Below are positions 52,601-60,240 of a stretch of DNA of 64,000 nucleotides, piece by piece (position 1 is the first letter of the stretch; every line of letters begins with the position of its first letter). The notes beneath the pieces are model-generated. The model saw only the letters and a program-made list of their open reading frames with translations, did not search any database and was not told the origin of the DNA. The translations under genes and the position numbers were made by a program. The stretch comes from Cyanobacteria bacterium SIG28 (lineage in GTDB: Bacteria; Cyanobacteriota; Vampirovibrionia; Gastranaerophilales; Gastranaerophilaceae), in assembly GCA_015152525.1 (NCBI GenBank), contig SUTU01000009.1, positions 1 to 64,000 on the forward strand. Direction: 5' to 3'.

Positions 52601-53343
52601 TTAAAGTTGTTGACGGAACTTTTGGTCCGTTTGCAAAATTAGAAAATTTGATTATTGCAGAAAATATCAGAGAATCACAATTTTTCCAAACAGCATTAGG
52701 CGGAATTATAAGTGGTTTGTTAACAATAGATACAACCCATTTTTCAGAATTAAAAGGTAAGATTACTTTTGAAGACGGTATTTGTCATTTAGTTCCGATT
52801 ACTTCTTTAGGTGATATTTTGAGTTTACATATTTTTGGTGATTTTGATTTGTTGAGAAATTACGCTGATATGAAAGTTCGTGCAAGAATGGCTTCTTTAG
52901 TTTCAAATCTTTTAGGACCAATCGGTGCTATCAATCCGGCAAACTTATTAAGTAATGCTGCCAGCTTGAATATTGTTACAGCAAAGGCGTTTTCTATATT
53001 TTGTGAAATGGTTCCTGAAGAAGAACTGGAAGCTTTACCTAGTTTTGCAAATTCTTATGTAGATAATGCTGCAACAAAATTCCAGATTGTTGTAAGAGGG
53101 GATGTTGCAAAACCTTTGACTTTGGTAAAATCATTTAAGTGGCTTGCAGGTCAAACAGAATATCAAAATGCTGTTGACTATGTAAACTCTCTTCCGGAAC
53201 AGTTAGAAGGTAGTACAGCAACCACAATTGAAGAACTTATAGCTGAGGATGAAGCATATAAAAAATCTTTAAAATATAAGGTTAAACACTTGTTTGATAA
53301 AGATGAAACAGAAAAAAATGAAACAGAAAAGGTAACAGAATAA
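49639..53343 (+). CDS. AsmA-family inner-membrane anchored protein
   Basis: This 1234-residue protein starts at 49639, behind AAAAGGGGAAG, with a short cytoplasmic end and one membrane segment (FGFSVLGIIILTYLSFLFVL). The AsmA signature DVNKYKPEIQKIAKETANLS follows, then a very long beta-rich stretch and a C-terminal AsmA_2-type region (IKLKGKNVDVEKALKDAAGM). The protein ends in a charged tail. AsmA/TamB/YhdP proteins form long hydrophobic bridges that move phospholipids to the outer membrane. lepA begins 3 bp after its stop. Confidence 0.83.
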   Translation: MNKNWKIFGFSVLGIIILTYLSFLFVLPNVVDVNKYKPEIQKIAKETANLSIDFDNAKILTTPLLGAGLKADNISVKLPDESVLFSADSVKTRIALPSLALLTVKISCLELNSPFVNLEIINDEQFKVVQLIEEFLNKGKEQKLEQASNEPEQKIWFNPAWIKVKVPNVVLNNYKVLVNDLKSKHYLNITGERLNAGYFNGKVVKVKTYTELFSDENKNITANVDINTFLPPAAPALDEEDDPAERIDIPFVNPVTMYRNYDLKANLDTKLRIRNSRTGINSFGYFNVEDITMKVSHLTLPSSYFRAKTFGQNIELDTNIYPAKEQNISLLGKLNYGKHPKMDMIIKTAEIKFNDMLILGKAFLDSLAIYNELDRVTVSGGLIADCQIKTNFKKLRSSGSVLVKNGGISVKNIGKVLANANINLILDNNILDIKNSSLYVNNSPVLIDGRINEKSVADITIKADKIPLPILFNAFAPKDVRNSYNFKSGDASLEIGLNGKLKNAIATVKAGLENLYLADRAGNFVVQDNKFFGELLLDKKDLKGTLKNEGFGISLPKTKSVVFSPLFESEVANKNLVIKENKLKINDKSEITYSGQVIDYTKLKSVNFDAQGDVTTEDMIKFIGKEFKPFIHSQGSIPVKITLDGDAKKQTLFAQALCDKSNFITPIDFDELQGKNISLQSVIDFKNGRTKIKNTGFYTRDIIVDEKGRETIVFDEVLGIDGTIEGNRINLIKITQPKALNGKIYVFPESKFTVDGRAFIFGETAAPRMRGKFEVKNLTIPELLLDMRNAQIRFAGHEGHFEIADLILNVSDIQAKSIFSLLPSSVFNILNLDVVSRYMNVDKMLVVVDKAMKYVPAANTTAPANTAPADIPVVIQKGSINLARIITGNIDVRNTLSKISLSKNIFYLNNLRTNVFDGFVNGDISMNLITSLMNIKLKGKNVDVEKALKDAAGMKDTLSGTAEFTTDISLKGATYEEQMASLKGDVDFKVVDGTFGPFAKLENLIIAENIRESQFFQTALGGIISGLLTIDTTHFSELKGKITFEDGICHLVPITSLGDILSLHIFGDFDLLRNYADMKVRARMASLVSNLLGPIGAINPANLLSNAASLNIVTAKAFSIFCEMVPEEELEALPSFANSYVDNAATKFQIVVRGDVAKPLTLVKSFKWLAGQTEYQNAVDYVNSLPEQLEGSTATTIEELIAEDEAYKKSLKYKVKHLFDKDETEKNETEKVTE

Positions 53344-53346
53344 AAA

Positions 53347-55146
53347 ATGAATAGAGATAATGTAAGAAACTTTTGTATTATAGCGCATATTGACCACGGA
53401 AAATCTACCCTTGCAGACAGACTTCTGGAAGCAACCGGCACTATTGCTGAACGTGATATGCAAGCACAATTATTAGATACAATGGATATTGAGCGTGAAC
53501 GTGGGATTACAATTAAATTAAATGCAGCTAGGATGAATTACAAAGCAAAGAACGGTGAAGATTATATATTTAATCTTATTGATACACCGGGGCACGTTGA
53601 CTTTTCTTATGAAGTTTCTCGTTCTCTAGCAGCTTGTGAAGGAGCTCTTTTAATTGTTGACGCAACTCAAGGTGTTGAGGCTCAAACATTGGCGAATGTT
53701 TATATGGCAATTGAGCAAAATTTGGAAATCATTCCTGTTATTAATAAAATAGATTTGCCATCTGCTGATGTAGAAAGAGTTAAAGCCGAGATTGAAGAAA
53801 TTTTAGGTATTGATACTTCTATGGCTATTCCTGTTTCTGCAAAAACCGGTTTAGGTATTCCGGATGTGTTAGAAGCGATTGTAGAGTTTGTGCCACCACC
53901 TGTTGATACGATCGAAAAACCTCTTAGAGCATTGGTTTTTGACAGTGCTTATGATCCGTATTTAGGAACTCTTTGTTTCTTTAAAATTATGGATGGAAAA
54001 ATGAAACTTGGTGATAAAGTTAAATTTATGGCATCCGGCAAAGAATACGATGTTGTTGAACTTGGGTATTTAACACCGAATAGAGTTCAGGTTAATGAGC
54101 TTGTTTGTGGTGATGTAGGTTATTTTGCAGGTTCAATAAAGGAAATTACTCGTTTTGTAGGTGATACGGTTACGAATGTTGAAAACCCGTCTAATGAACC
54201 GCTTCCTGGTTATAAAGAAGCTTTACCAATGGTATTTTCAGGCTTGTATCCGGTTGATAATGAGGATTATCATGAATTAAAAGAAGCCTTGGAAAAACTA
54301 AAACTTTCCGATAGCTCTATTACTTTTGAACCTGAAACATCTTCAGCATTGGGGTTTGGTTTCCGTTGCGGTTTCTTGGGTATGTTACATATGGAAATTG
54401 CTCAAGAAAGGTTGGAAAGAGAATACGATTTATCAATTGTAACAACAGCACCTTCTGTTATTTATAAAGTTCATAAAACAAATGGCGAAGTTGTTGAGAT
54501 TGATAACCCTGCCAATCTTCCTGGAGCGCAATATAGAGAATTTATTGAAGAACCATACGTAAGAGTTTCGATTATTGCACCAAATGAGTATGTCGGTACG
54601 TTAATGGATTTATGTCAAACTAAACGTGGTATTTTCATTAATATGAATTACTTGGATAAAGTTCGTGTAGATTTAATTTACCATATTCCTTTGAGTGAAG
54701 TTATTACAGACTTTTATGATCAATTAAAATCAAGAACAAAAGGCTATGCAAGTATGGATTATGAGTTTGAAGATTATAAACGTTCAAAACTTATTAAACT
54801 TGATGTAATGTTAGCCGGAGAAGTTGTTGATGCGTTGTCCGTAATTTGCCATGAGGATAACGCATATTATATCGGTCAAAAATTGACAGAAAAACTAAAA
54901 ACTATAATTCCAAGGCAGATGTTTGAAGTACCTATTCAAGCTGCAATTGGCGGAAGAGTTATAGCCAGAACAAACATAAAAGCTCTTAGAAAAAGTGTTT
55001 TGGATAAATGTTATGGTGGTGATATTTCTCGTAAACGTAAATTATTGGAAAAACAAAAACGTGGTAAAAAACGTATGAAAGCTGTAGGACGTGTAGAGGT
55101 TCCACAAGAAGCATTTATGGCAGTTTTAAGTCTTGAAGAAGAATAA
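53347..55146 (+). CDS. lepA: Elongation factor 4 (LepA)
   Basis: LepA is a ribosome-bound GTPase that aids initiation and back-translocation. The 599-residue protein has [20 protein letters not shown], the switch [53 protein letters not shown], and the LepA-specific C-terminal domain with [20 protein letters not shown] and [18 protein letters not shown]. All domains are intact. It is co-transcribed with the AsmA gene and ends at a terminator. Confidence 0.97.
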   Translation: MNRDNVRNFCIIAHIDHGKSTLADRLLEATGTIAERDMQAQLLDTMDIERERGITIKLNAARMNYKAKNGEDYIFNLIDTPGHVDFSYEVSRSLAACEGALLIVDATQGVEAQTLANVYMAIEQNLEIIPVINKIDLPSADVERVKAEIEEILGIDTSMAIPVSAKTGLGIPDVLEAIVEFVPPPVDTIEKPLRALVFDSAYDPYLGTLCFFKIMDGKMKLGDKVKFMASGKEYDVVELGYLTPNRVQVNELVCGDVGYFAGSIKEITRFVGDTVTNVENPSNEPLPGYKEALPMVFSGLYPVDNEDYHELKEALEKLKLSDSSITFEPETSSALGFGFRCGFLGMLHMEIAQERLEREYDLSIVTTAPSVIYKVHKTNGEVVEIDNPANLPGAQYREFIEEPYVRVSIIAPNEYVGTLMDLCQTKRGIFINMNYLDKVRVDLIYHIPLSEVITDFYDQLKSRTKGYASMDYEFEDYKRSKLIKLDVMLAGEVVDALSVICHEDNAYYIGQKLTEKLKTIIPRQMFEVPIQAAIGGRVIARTNIKALRKSVLDKCYGGDISRKRKLLEKQKRGKKRMKAVGRVEVPQEAFMAVLSLEEE

Positions 55147-55156
55147 GATAAATCAA

Positions 55157-55190
55157 AAAATCCCACCTTTATCCAGGTGGGATTTAATTT
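55157..55190 (+). terminator. Intrinsic terminator of lepA
   Basis: AAATCCCACC pairs with GGTGGGATTT, followed by AATTTT. Confidence 0.8.
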
Positions 55191-55191
55191 T

Positions 55192-55250
55192 GGCGGGAAT
55201 GTAGGGTTAATCATTATATAATTCAATGTTTATCGCGATTTTTACCCTAC
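55192..55250 (-). repeat. Family 2 intergenic repeat, partial reverse copy
   Basis: Read on the minus strand it gives GTAGGGT, then GCGATAAACATTGAATTATA and ATAATGATTAA, matching bases 1398-1432, and it ends in CATTCCCGCC. It sits beside MITE-like copy D. Confidence 0.55.
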
Positions 55251-55262
55251 ACGACTCACATA

Positions 55263-55522
55263 AATATATATTTTGATGTGTTTTGAGTTTTGAGTTTTGA
55301 ATTTTATTCTTGAAGTGTACCCATAAAAGTAGACAAAAAATTTCGGTAAAACCGAATTAAAAAAACGGCTGAGCAAAGCGAAGACGTAGAAAACAATTGC
55401 GTCTTTTCTTCTTTTTTTGGTACTTTTTTTCTTCTTTGGCTCGCAAATAAAGAAGAAAAAAAGTACATGCATAAAACAAACAAAAATAAATATTAATACA
55501 AACACATCAAAATATATAATTT
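55263..55522 (+). mobile_element. MITE-like palindromic element, copy D (both ends present)
   Basis: Both ends have the inverted repeat: AAATATATATTTTGATGTG on the left and CACATCAAAATATATAATTT on the right. The interior is nearly identical to copy A over about 190 bp; the clearest difference is GAGCAAAGC in place of GAGTGAAGC. The 18-bp GTAC stem is perfect. It lies between lepA and the phosphohexomutase gene. A translated reading of this DNA would be shared with copy C, but it only follows the repeat and is not a gene. Confidence 0.65.
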
Positions 55523-55591
55523 AATATGTTTTAAAATTTAGTATTTTGTTATTCAAAGAAGTCTTATTTTCTGCTGTAAACTTCTATGTTG

Positions 55592-55600
55592 TGGTATAAT
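55592..55600 (+). promoter_or_regulatory. Extended -10 promoter element for the phosphohexomutase gene
   Basis: TGGTATAAT is a perfect extended -10 (TGnTATAAT) 22 bp before the ATG; AAGGAG follows. Confidence 0.45.
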
Positions 55601-55622
55601 TAAAATAAACAAGGAGAAGAAA

Positions 55623-57887
55623 ATGACAATGAGAGAACCAAGTTGCGAACTTGAAAGAGAATTATTTAATAACGTAATAGAAAAAACACCTGATTATATT
55701 AAAAATGCTAATTTATTAAATTTTGATAATGAAAATGAATTTACTTTCAGCCTAAAACGAGAACATCTTTACCCGTATGATGCTGAACAAAATCCTGAAG
55801 GTTTGAATTTATTGGATTGGTTTGCCGGTTATTCAAAAGAAGCAAAGGTTTCAACAGCCGGAATTAGAGGACCTCAAAATATAATTTATCCTCAGGATAC
55901 AAGATTTCCGATAAATTTGGTTGGAATTGTTTTGGCAACATTAGCAAAAGCACTTGTTGCACGAGAAAAATATGAAGGTAAAGATATTCGTAAACTTGTA
56001 GGTTGCGAAGTGCGTTATAATTCAGAATTATATTTGGATGCGATTGCAAGAATTCAGGCTGCACAAGGTATTAAAACTTTAACTCCTGTTGGTAGAAGAA
56101 CCATTCCTATATGGCTTGCTTCGTTTTTAGCATTTAAGCTGGATTTGGTAGGAGGTGAATATATAACTTCCAGTCACGGTATTTCTGTAAAAACAGCAAC
56201 AAAAGACTTGAACTCTCAAGGCAGTCAGTATTTACCTGAAGAGTCTTTAGAGTTTGTAAACAAAATTCAAGAAATTTTTGATATCACAGAAAAAGAAGGT
56301 TTTTACGATATTAAAATCTCTGCAAAAAATGATTCATTGATTGATGAATCTATAATGTCAAAACTTAATGACGGTGTTGATTTATATGTAGAGTATTTAA
56401 AATCCGGTGTTGCTGAAAATTTGGAAAATGTAAAACGGATGAATAACAAGTTGTTTATTGAAAGTGTTGGCGGATGTGCCTATAATACACTTTCAAGGGT
56501 TTTAGAAAAACTTGAAATTGCAGATAAATATGTGTGGAATAATGTTAAAGAAGACCCATTTTTCCATTCAATCGGAAAATATGATACAGATCCTAAAGGA
56601 AATAAAGTTTTCTATGATTATTCAGTGGATGCAACCGTTTTGGCTAAACGTCCAAATGGTGAGAATTTCTTCCCTGTAATAGAATCATTGCATTATGAAA
56701 AAGTTCTTGCTGATATGCCTTTAGGTACAATAGTATTAATAACAGATCCTGATCATGACAGGTTAACAGTTTGCCAGATTGAAAAATCCGGCAGTATTTC
56801 AATGTTTGATGATTACGGAATATCTTATATTAAATTGGATGAAGAACGTGTTTTAACAGTTTATACTGCAAACCAAGCGTTTTTGATGTTAATGAATTTC
56901 CGAGCAAAACAATTAAAATTGCAAGGAAAATTCAAAAAGCATCCTAGATTTATGATTAAAACAACTGCTTCGGCTTTGAGTTGGGATGAATGGGCAAAAG
57001 CTCAAGGTATAAAAGTTGTTAATGTTCCGGTAGGATTTAAAGAAATTGCTAATATAATGAAAAAAGTTGAACTTCAACTTAGAGAAAATCCTCAAGCGGA
57101 AGTAAAAGTTGATGATGTTTTCGGTAACGAAATTAATCTTGGTGTACAACCACGACTCATTTTTGGTGGTGAAGAATCCGGTGGAATGATAATGGGTTCA
57201 GAAGATTTAATTGAATCTTTATCCGGCAGAAAAGCAATTGCTATGAGAGAAAAAAGTGCGACAGAAGCTATTATTGTTGCATCAGCTTTGGCAGCTCAAT
57301 TAGAAGAAAATAATAAAACTCTTTCTGAATATTTAGAAGAGATTTTTGATGAAAATAATATTGTAGCAAAGTTTGATGTGAGAGAAGATATTTCATATTA
57401 CAATGAATCCGAACCTGATATCGAAAAATTAAAATTAGCAAAGGTTGAGGGTGAAAAACAACGAACAAAAAATGATTTGTTCTTCTTATCTTTGGCAATT
57501 GCAATAAAAGAAGGAAAAGCGAATATTAGTTCTGTTAAAAAAGTACTTCACAATGCTTTTGCGGAATTGTCATTTGAAAATCTTGTTGATATCAAGTTTG
57601 TAGGCGATGGAACTTATTTGAAATTTACTGATAAATTTGTCGAAATTAGACCTTCCGGCACTGATGCAAAAACAAAAGCGTATTCCGGTGGTGAAAATTT
57701 GGCTTCAATAAGTGAGTTTTCAAGGGTTTTAGGTAATTATTCAGGTGATAGAACTGAACTACATAGAGAGCTTATTTCTCAAGAATTTTATGAAAATTCT
57801 AAAGAAGTTGCTCTGGAACATTATTTGAAATTTGTTGAAAAAGACGCTGATAACAGTATTTTTGAAATCCCTGAATATAATTATTAG
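55623..57887 (+). CDS. Large alpha-D-phosphohexomutase (phosphogluco/mannomutase superfamily)
   Basis: This 754-residue protein carries the four motifs of the superfamily in order: a phosphoserine loop (ITSSHGISVKTATK, about residues 181-194), the metal site TDPDHDRLTV (374-383), the sugar-specificity loop GGEESGGMIMG (from 515) and the phosphate-binding IRPSGTDAKTK (from 675). The usual loop is TASHNP; here Asn-Pro is replaced by Gly-Ile. The protein is about 200-300 residues longer than common members. It probably moves phosphate on a hexose, perhaps feeding glycogen (glgC) or surface glycans. The substrate is open. Confidence 0.8.
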   Translation: MTMREPSCELERELFNNVIEKTPDYIKNANLLNFDNENEFTFSLKREHLYPYDAEQNPEGLNLLDWFAGYSKEAKVSTAGIRGPQNIIYPQDTRFPINLVGIVLATLAKALVAREKYEGKDIRKLVGCEVRYNSELYLDAIARIQAAQGIKTLTPVGRRTIPIWLASFLAFKLDLVGGEYITSSHGISVKTATKDLNSQGSQYLPEESLEFVNKIQEIFDITEKEGFYDIKISAKNDSLIDESIMSKLNDGVDLYVEYLKSGVAENLENVKRMNNKLFIESVGGCAYNTLSRVLEKLEIADKYVWNNVKEDPFFHSIGKYDTDPKGNKVFYDYSVDATVLAKRPNGENFFPVIESLHYEKVLADMPLGTIVLITDPDHDRLTVCQIEKSGSISMFDDYGISYIKLDEERVLTVYTANQAFLMLMNFRAKQLKLQGKFKKHPRFMIKTTASALSWDEWAKAQGIKVVNVPVGFKEIANIMKKVELQLRENPQAEVKVDDVFGNEINLGVQPRLIFGGEESGGMIMGSEDLIESLSGRKAIAMREKSATEAIIVASALAAQLEENNKTLSEYLEEIFDENNIVAKFDVREDISYYNESEPDIEKLKLAKVEGEKQRTKNDLFFLSLAIAIKEGKANISSVKKVLHNAFAELSFENLVDIKFVGDGTYLKFTDKFVEIRPSGTDAKTKAYSGGENLASISEFSRVLGNYSGDRTELHRELISQEFYENSKEVALEHYLKFVEKDADNSIFEIPEYNY

Positions 57888-58107
57888 GGGTAAATACAAT
57901 TTGGTGGCTTGACAGTCCGGCGACTCCGCATGGTGAAAAAGGGGGTAAATGAAGTTTGGTGGCTTGGCAGTCCGGCGACTCCGCATGATGAAAAAGGGGG
58001 TAAATGAAGTTTGGTGGCTTGACAGTTCGGCGACTCCGCATGGTGAAAAAGGGGGGTAAATACAATTTGGTGGCTTGACAGTCCGGCGACTCCGCATGAT
58101 GAAAAAA
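57888..58107. repeat. Tandem array, four copies of a 55-56 bp unit
   Basis: Units start at 57888, 57943, 57998 and 58054. Each reads GGGTAAAT, then a GGTGGCTTG..CAGT.CGGCGA core, then CTCCGCATGRTGAAAAA and a G run. They differ by a few bases. The period is not a multiple of three, so it does not encode a repeat protein in one frame. It begins at the very end of the phosphohexomutase gene. Confidence 0.85.
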
Positions 58108-58111
58108 CTTT

Positions 58112-58626
58112 GGGTATCCAGCTAATTGACCAACTACCGAAATTTTCAATAAGCTGGACTCCAGCCTTCGGCTGAAGATGACAAGAAGTTTAGTTATAAA
58201 ATAATATTTATAGGTCAGCTTTACTAAGCTGACGAAAACTAACATTAGCTGGATTCCCGCACTTCGTGCGAGAATGACGGGTGAGCCTGTAGTTTTCACT
58301 AACCAACCAAAATTTTACCCCCGAAGATGACAACAAGTATTGTCATTCTCAAACCGTTAGGTTTGGGAATCCAGCTAATTAAGACAAATTCCAAGTTTTT
58401 CAATAAGCTGGATCTCCAAAGCTTCGCTTTGAAGATGACGAGGTAAGCCGGTAGAAAACACCAACCAAAAACCACCCGTCATTCTCGCACGAAGTGCGGG
58501 AAACCAGCTAATTCGTCATTCTCAGCCGAAGGCTGGGAATCTAGCTAATTAAAGAATTATTAGGACTGTATTTTATTCATACTTTTTTAACATCGGCTGG
58601 ATCTCCAGCCTTCGGCTGAAGATGAC
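58112..58626. repeat. Cluster of seven palindromic REP-like units in both orientations
   Basis: Full units lie at about 58151-58182, 58247-58280, 58342-58380, 58402-58440, 58477-58513, 58514-58550 and 58595-58626; a partial one is at 58112. The frame is GTCATTCTC, a small stem-loop, then GGGAATCCAGCTAATT, or its reverse complement. The stems vary (AGCC/GGCT, GCAC/GTGC, AAACC/GGTTT, AAAGC/GCTTT) but always pair. A separate perfect hairpin GTCAGCTT/AAGCTGAC is at 58214-58233. The style recalls Neisseria dRS3 and other REP elements. No gene is seen from 57888 to 58863. Confidence 0.8.
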
Positions 58627-58686
58627 ATTATAACAATTTATCATTTTCCATTTCTCCGCCCCGTCCTCTTTAATCCGCCTTAATGC

Positions 58687-58805
58687 AAATGTAAACAAAT
58701 ATTATCAAATGTTAAGCAAAAATAAAAAACTTTACAATAGGCTGAAACCCTTGTAAAATCTGCTATATGATATGATATGATATGATGTGGTGGGGCGGGG
58801 CAATT
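58687..58805 (+). promoter_or_regulatory. Duplicated promoter module, copy 2
   Basis: Nearly identical to 42933-43045, including TTTACA, the 17-bp spacer, TAAAAT and the TTTACAA/TTGTAAA inverted repeat. It has one more TATGA unit than copy 1, and the trailing G-rich stretch differs. The coiled-coil gene starts about 60 bp downstream. Confidence 0.6.
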
Positions 58806-58863
58806 CCTTTTTCTCGAAATTTTTTAATTACATGTAAGAAAAATATAGAAAGGTGTTCGAAAA

Positions 58864-59592
58864 ATGGATAACGTTAAAATTGCCCAAGAGTTTATTCAAC
58901 CAACGAAAATTGTCAATTATTTAGCTGATGGAACTATTAATAGAACAACAGCTACTTCTAGATATGCTTCACATAACGACATTGCAAAAGAAGTTGTTGA
59001 TGACGTAGCTTTATCAACAACTGAAAAAGCCAAAAAAACAGGTTTTATGAGTAGAATTAGAAACTTTTTTGGAATTTCAAAAAAAACTAAAAAGCAACGG
59101 GGAGGAAAATTGGCTGAAAGCCAGGCTGTTTGTACTAAATCCGAACAAATGAGAAAAGAATATTTGCAAATAGAAAAAGCTTATAAAGAGCAAGTTAATG
59201 AAGTTAAACGCTTAACTGGACAAAAAGATTATGCGTATGAAGAATACAAGAAATTAAAAGCTAATTTACGTGACTTAGAATCTAAACACAAGAAGTTACA
59301 AGCTGGGTTAAAAGAGGATACCCAGGAATTTTACGGTTCTGGTTATACAAGTTATCGGGAAGATAATCTAGTTATGCAATGTGGACCATCGTCATATGAT
59401 ATGAGTAATGCATTAGGTGGTATTATGCATAAAAAAGATGCTATAAAAAAATTGGAACCTAAAATTTCTAATTTAAGAACTCAAGTTGAGGAAGCAGAAA
59501 GATACTGGAAAGATTCTAATTATATGCTAGAAAAAGCAATACAAGAACTCAATGAATTAGAATCAGAACTTAGGGCTATGAAAAGAGTTTGA
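58864..59592 (+). CDS. Coiled-coil protein of unknown function under the duplicated promoter module
   Basis: I do not recognise this 242-residue protein. The first 55 residues are polar; a short basic amphipathic piece follows (GFMSRIRNFFGISKKTKKQR, residues 60-79). Two long coiled coils flank a central Gly/Ser/Tyr-rich linker (EFYGSGYTSYREDNLVMQCG, about residues 155-174). It has no signal peptide. AAAGGTG precedes the ATG. It shares its promoter module with the unrelated gene at 43105, so the two are likely co-regulated. A scaffold or envelope-associated role is only a guess. Confidence 0.65.
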   Translation: MDNVKIAQEFIQPTKIVNYLADGTINRTTATSRYASHNDIAKEVVDDVALSTTEKAKKTGFMSRIRNFFGISKKTKKQRGGKLAESQAVCTKSEQMRKEYLQIEKAYKEQVNEVKRLTGQKDYAYEEYKKLKANLRDLESKHKKLQAGLKEDTQEFYGSGYTSYREDNLVMQCGPSSYDMSNALGGIMHKKDAIKKLEPKISNLRTQVEEAERYWKDSNYMLEKAIQELNELESELRAMKRV

Positions 59593-59604
59593 GAAAGCCG
59601 TATT

Positions 59605-59633
59605 ATGGGTTCGATAATTTTCATCGAACCCAT
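59605..59633 (+). terminator. Hairpin downstream of the coiled-coil gene
   Basis: ATGGGTTCGAT pairs with ATCGAACCCAT. No T tract follows, so it may be a weak terminator or an RNA-stabilising hairpin. Confidence 0.55.
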
Positions 59634-59677
59634 CTACTACTGTATGTTTTCAATAAAATATAATAAACTAATATTAA

Positions 59678-59712
59678 AAGAGTTTGTAAAAAATTATTTT
59701 TTACAAACTCTT
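59678..59712. terminator. Second hairpin, terminator-like in both directions
   Basis: AAGAGTTTGTAAAAAA pairs perfectly with TTTTTTACAAACTCTT. It lies between the plus-strand coiled-coil gene and the minus-strand gene ending at 59751. Confidence 0.65.
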
Positions 59713-59750
59713 ACTATTTATATTATTAACTAATAAATATATGATTAATT

Positions 59751-60209
59751 CTATTTCAAATTAACATTTTTGTTAACAAAATCTACTACATCGATTTCTT
59801 TATCGATGTTTTCAGAATTTTTCAATATTGCTGGTAGGATTTCGATATTTTCTTTCACTTGTTCTATTGGTGTATCACTCATTGCAAATTTATTTAGAAC
59901 AATTTTACAATTTATTTTGTCTGGTGCAGCATCTGTAGCTTCAACAAGTTTTGGGATAAGTCTTATCTTTTCTGGTTTTGCTTGCGGGGTTAAAATTCCT
60001 TTTATAAGTCCCACGAAATTCGCTTCTTTTTCAAAAGTGCCTAAATATCCGCCTTTAAGAGTTGATTCGGCAAAAGGTTTTATTAAAGGCTTTATAGCGT
60101 CTAAATGTTCTGCAGCTTCTTTGCATCCAAAAATTCCGTTCATATCTGCTAAGAAGTATTTAGAAGCCAATGTATCAGTATTGTTAATTACTTCTTGAGC
60201 AAATTCCAT
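59751..60209 (-). CDS. Hypothetical helical protein, possibly 5'-truncated
   Basis: This frame of 152 residues (MEFAQEVINNTDTLASKYFL onward) looks like a real helical protein with a repeated layout: short helices separated by DAIKPLIKPF and KIRLIPKLVEA-type segments. The only SD-like sequence is a weak AAGG two to three bases from the ATG. The frame stays open for a few codons before the ATG (KNPKA) and then meets a stop, just 31 bp after the upstream gene. It may be a small standalone gene or the tail of a longer gene cut by a rearrangement. I do not know the family. Confidence 0.45.
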   Translation of the reverse strand: MEFAQEVINNTDTLASKYFLADMNGIFGCKEAAEHLDAIKPLIKPFAESTLKGGYLGTFEKEANFVGLIKGILTPQAKPEKIRLIPKLVEATDAAPDKINCKIVLNKFAMSDTPIEQVKENIEILPAILKNSENIDKEIDVVDFVNKNVNLK

Positions 60210-60240
60210 TGCCTTAGGATTTTCTTACCAAAATAGTTGG

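Noticed and set aside
55242-55505. Minus-strand frame (87 residues) whose peptide is matched at 24520-24723
   Set aside because: The match reflects the shared MITE-like DNA, with a hydrophobic start followed by poly-Lys from pyrimidine-rich hairpins. There is no start signal or protein-level constraint.
57888-58107. Tandem 55-bp repeats considered as a CRISPR array
   Set aside because: The units are contiguous with no unique spacers, and no cas gene is present.
57759-58299. Minus-strand open frames through the tandem array and palindromes (112 and 166 residues)
   Set aside because: They only translate the 55-bp repeats, switch between frames from unit to unit, and have no ribosome-binding site.
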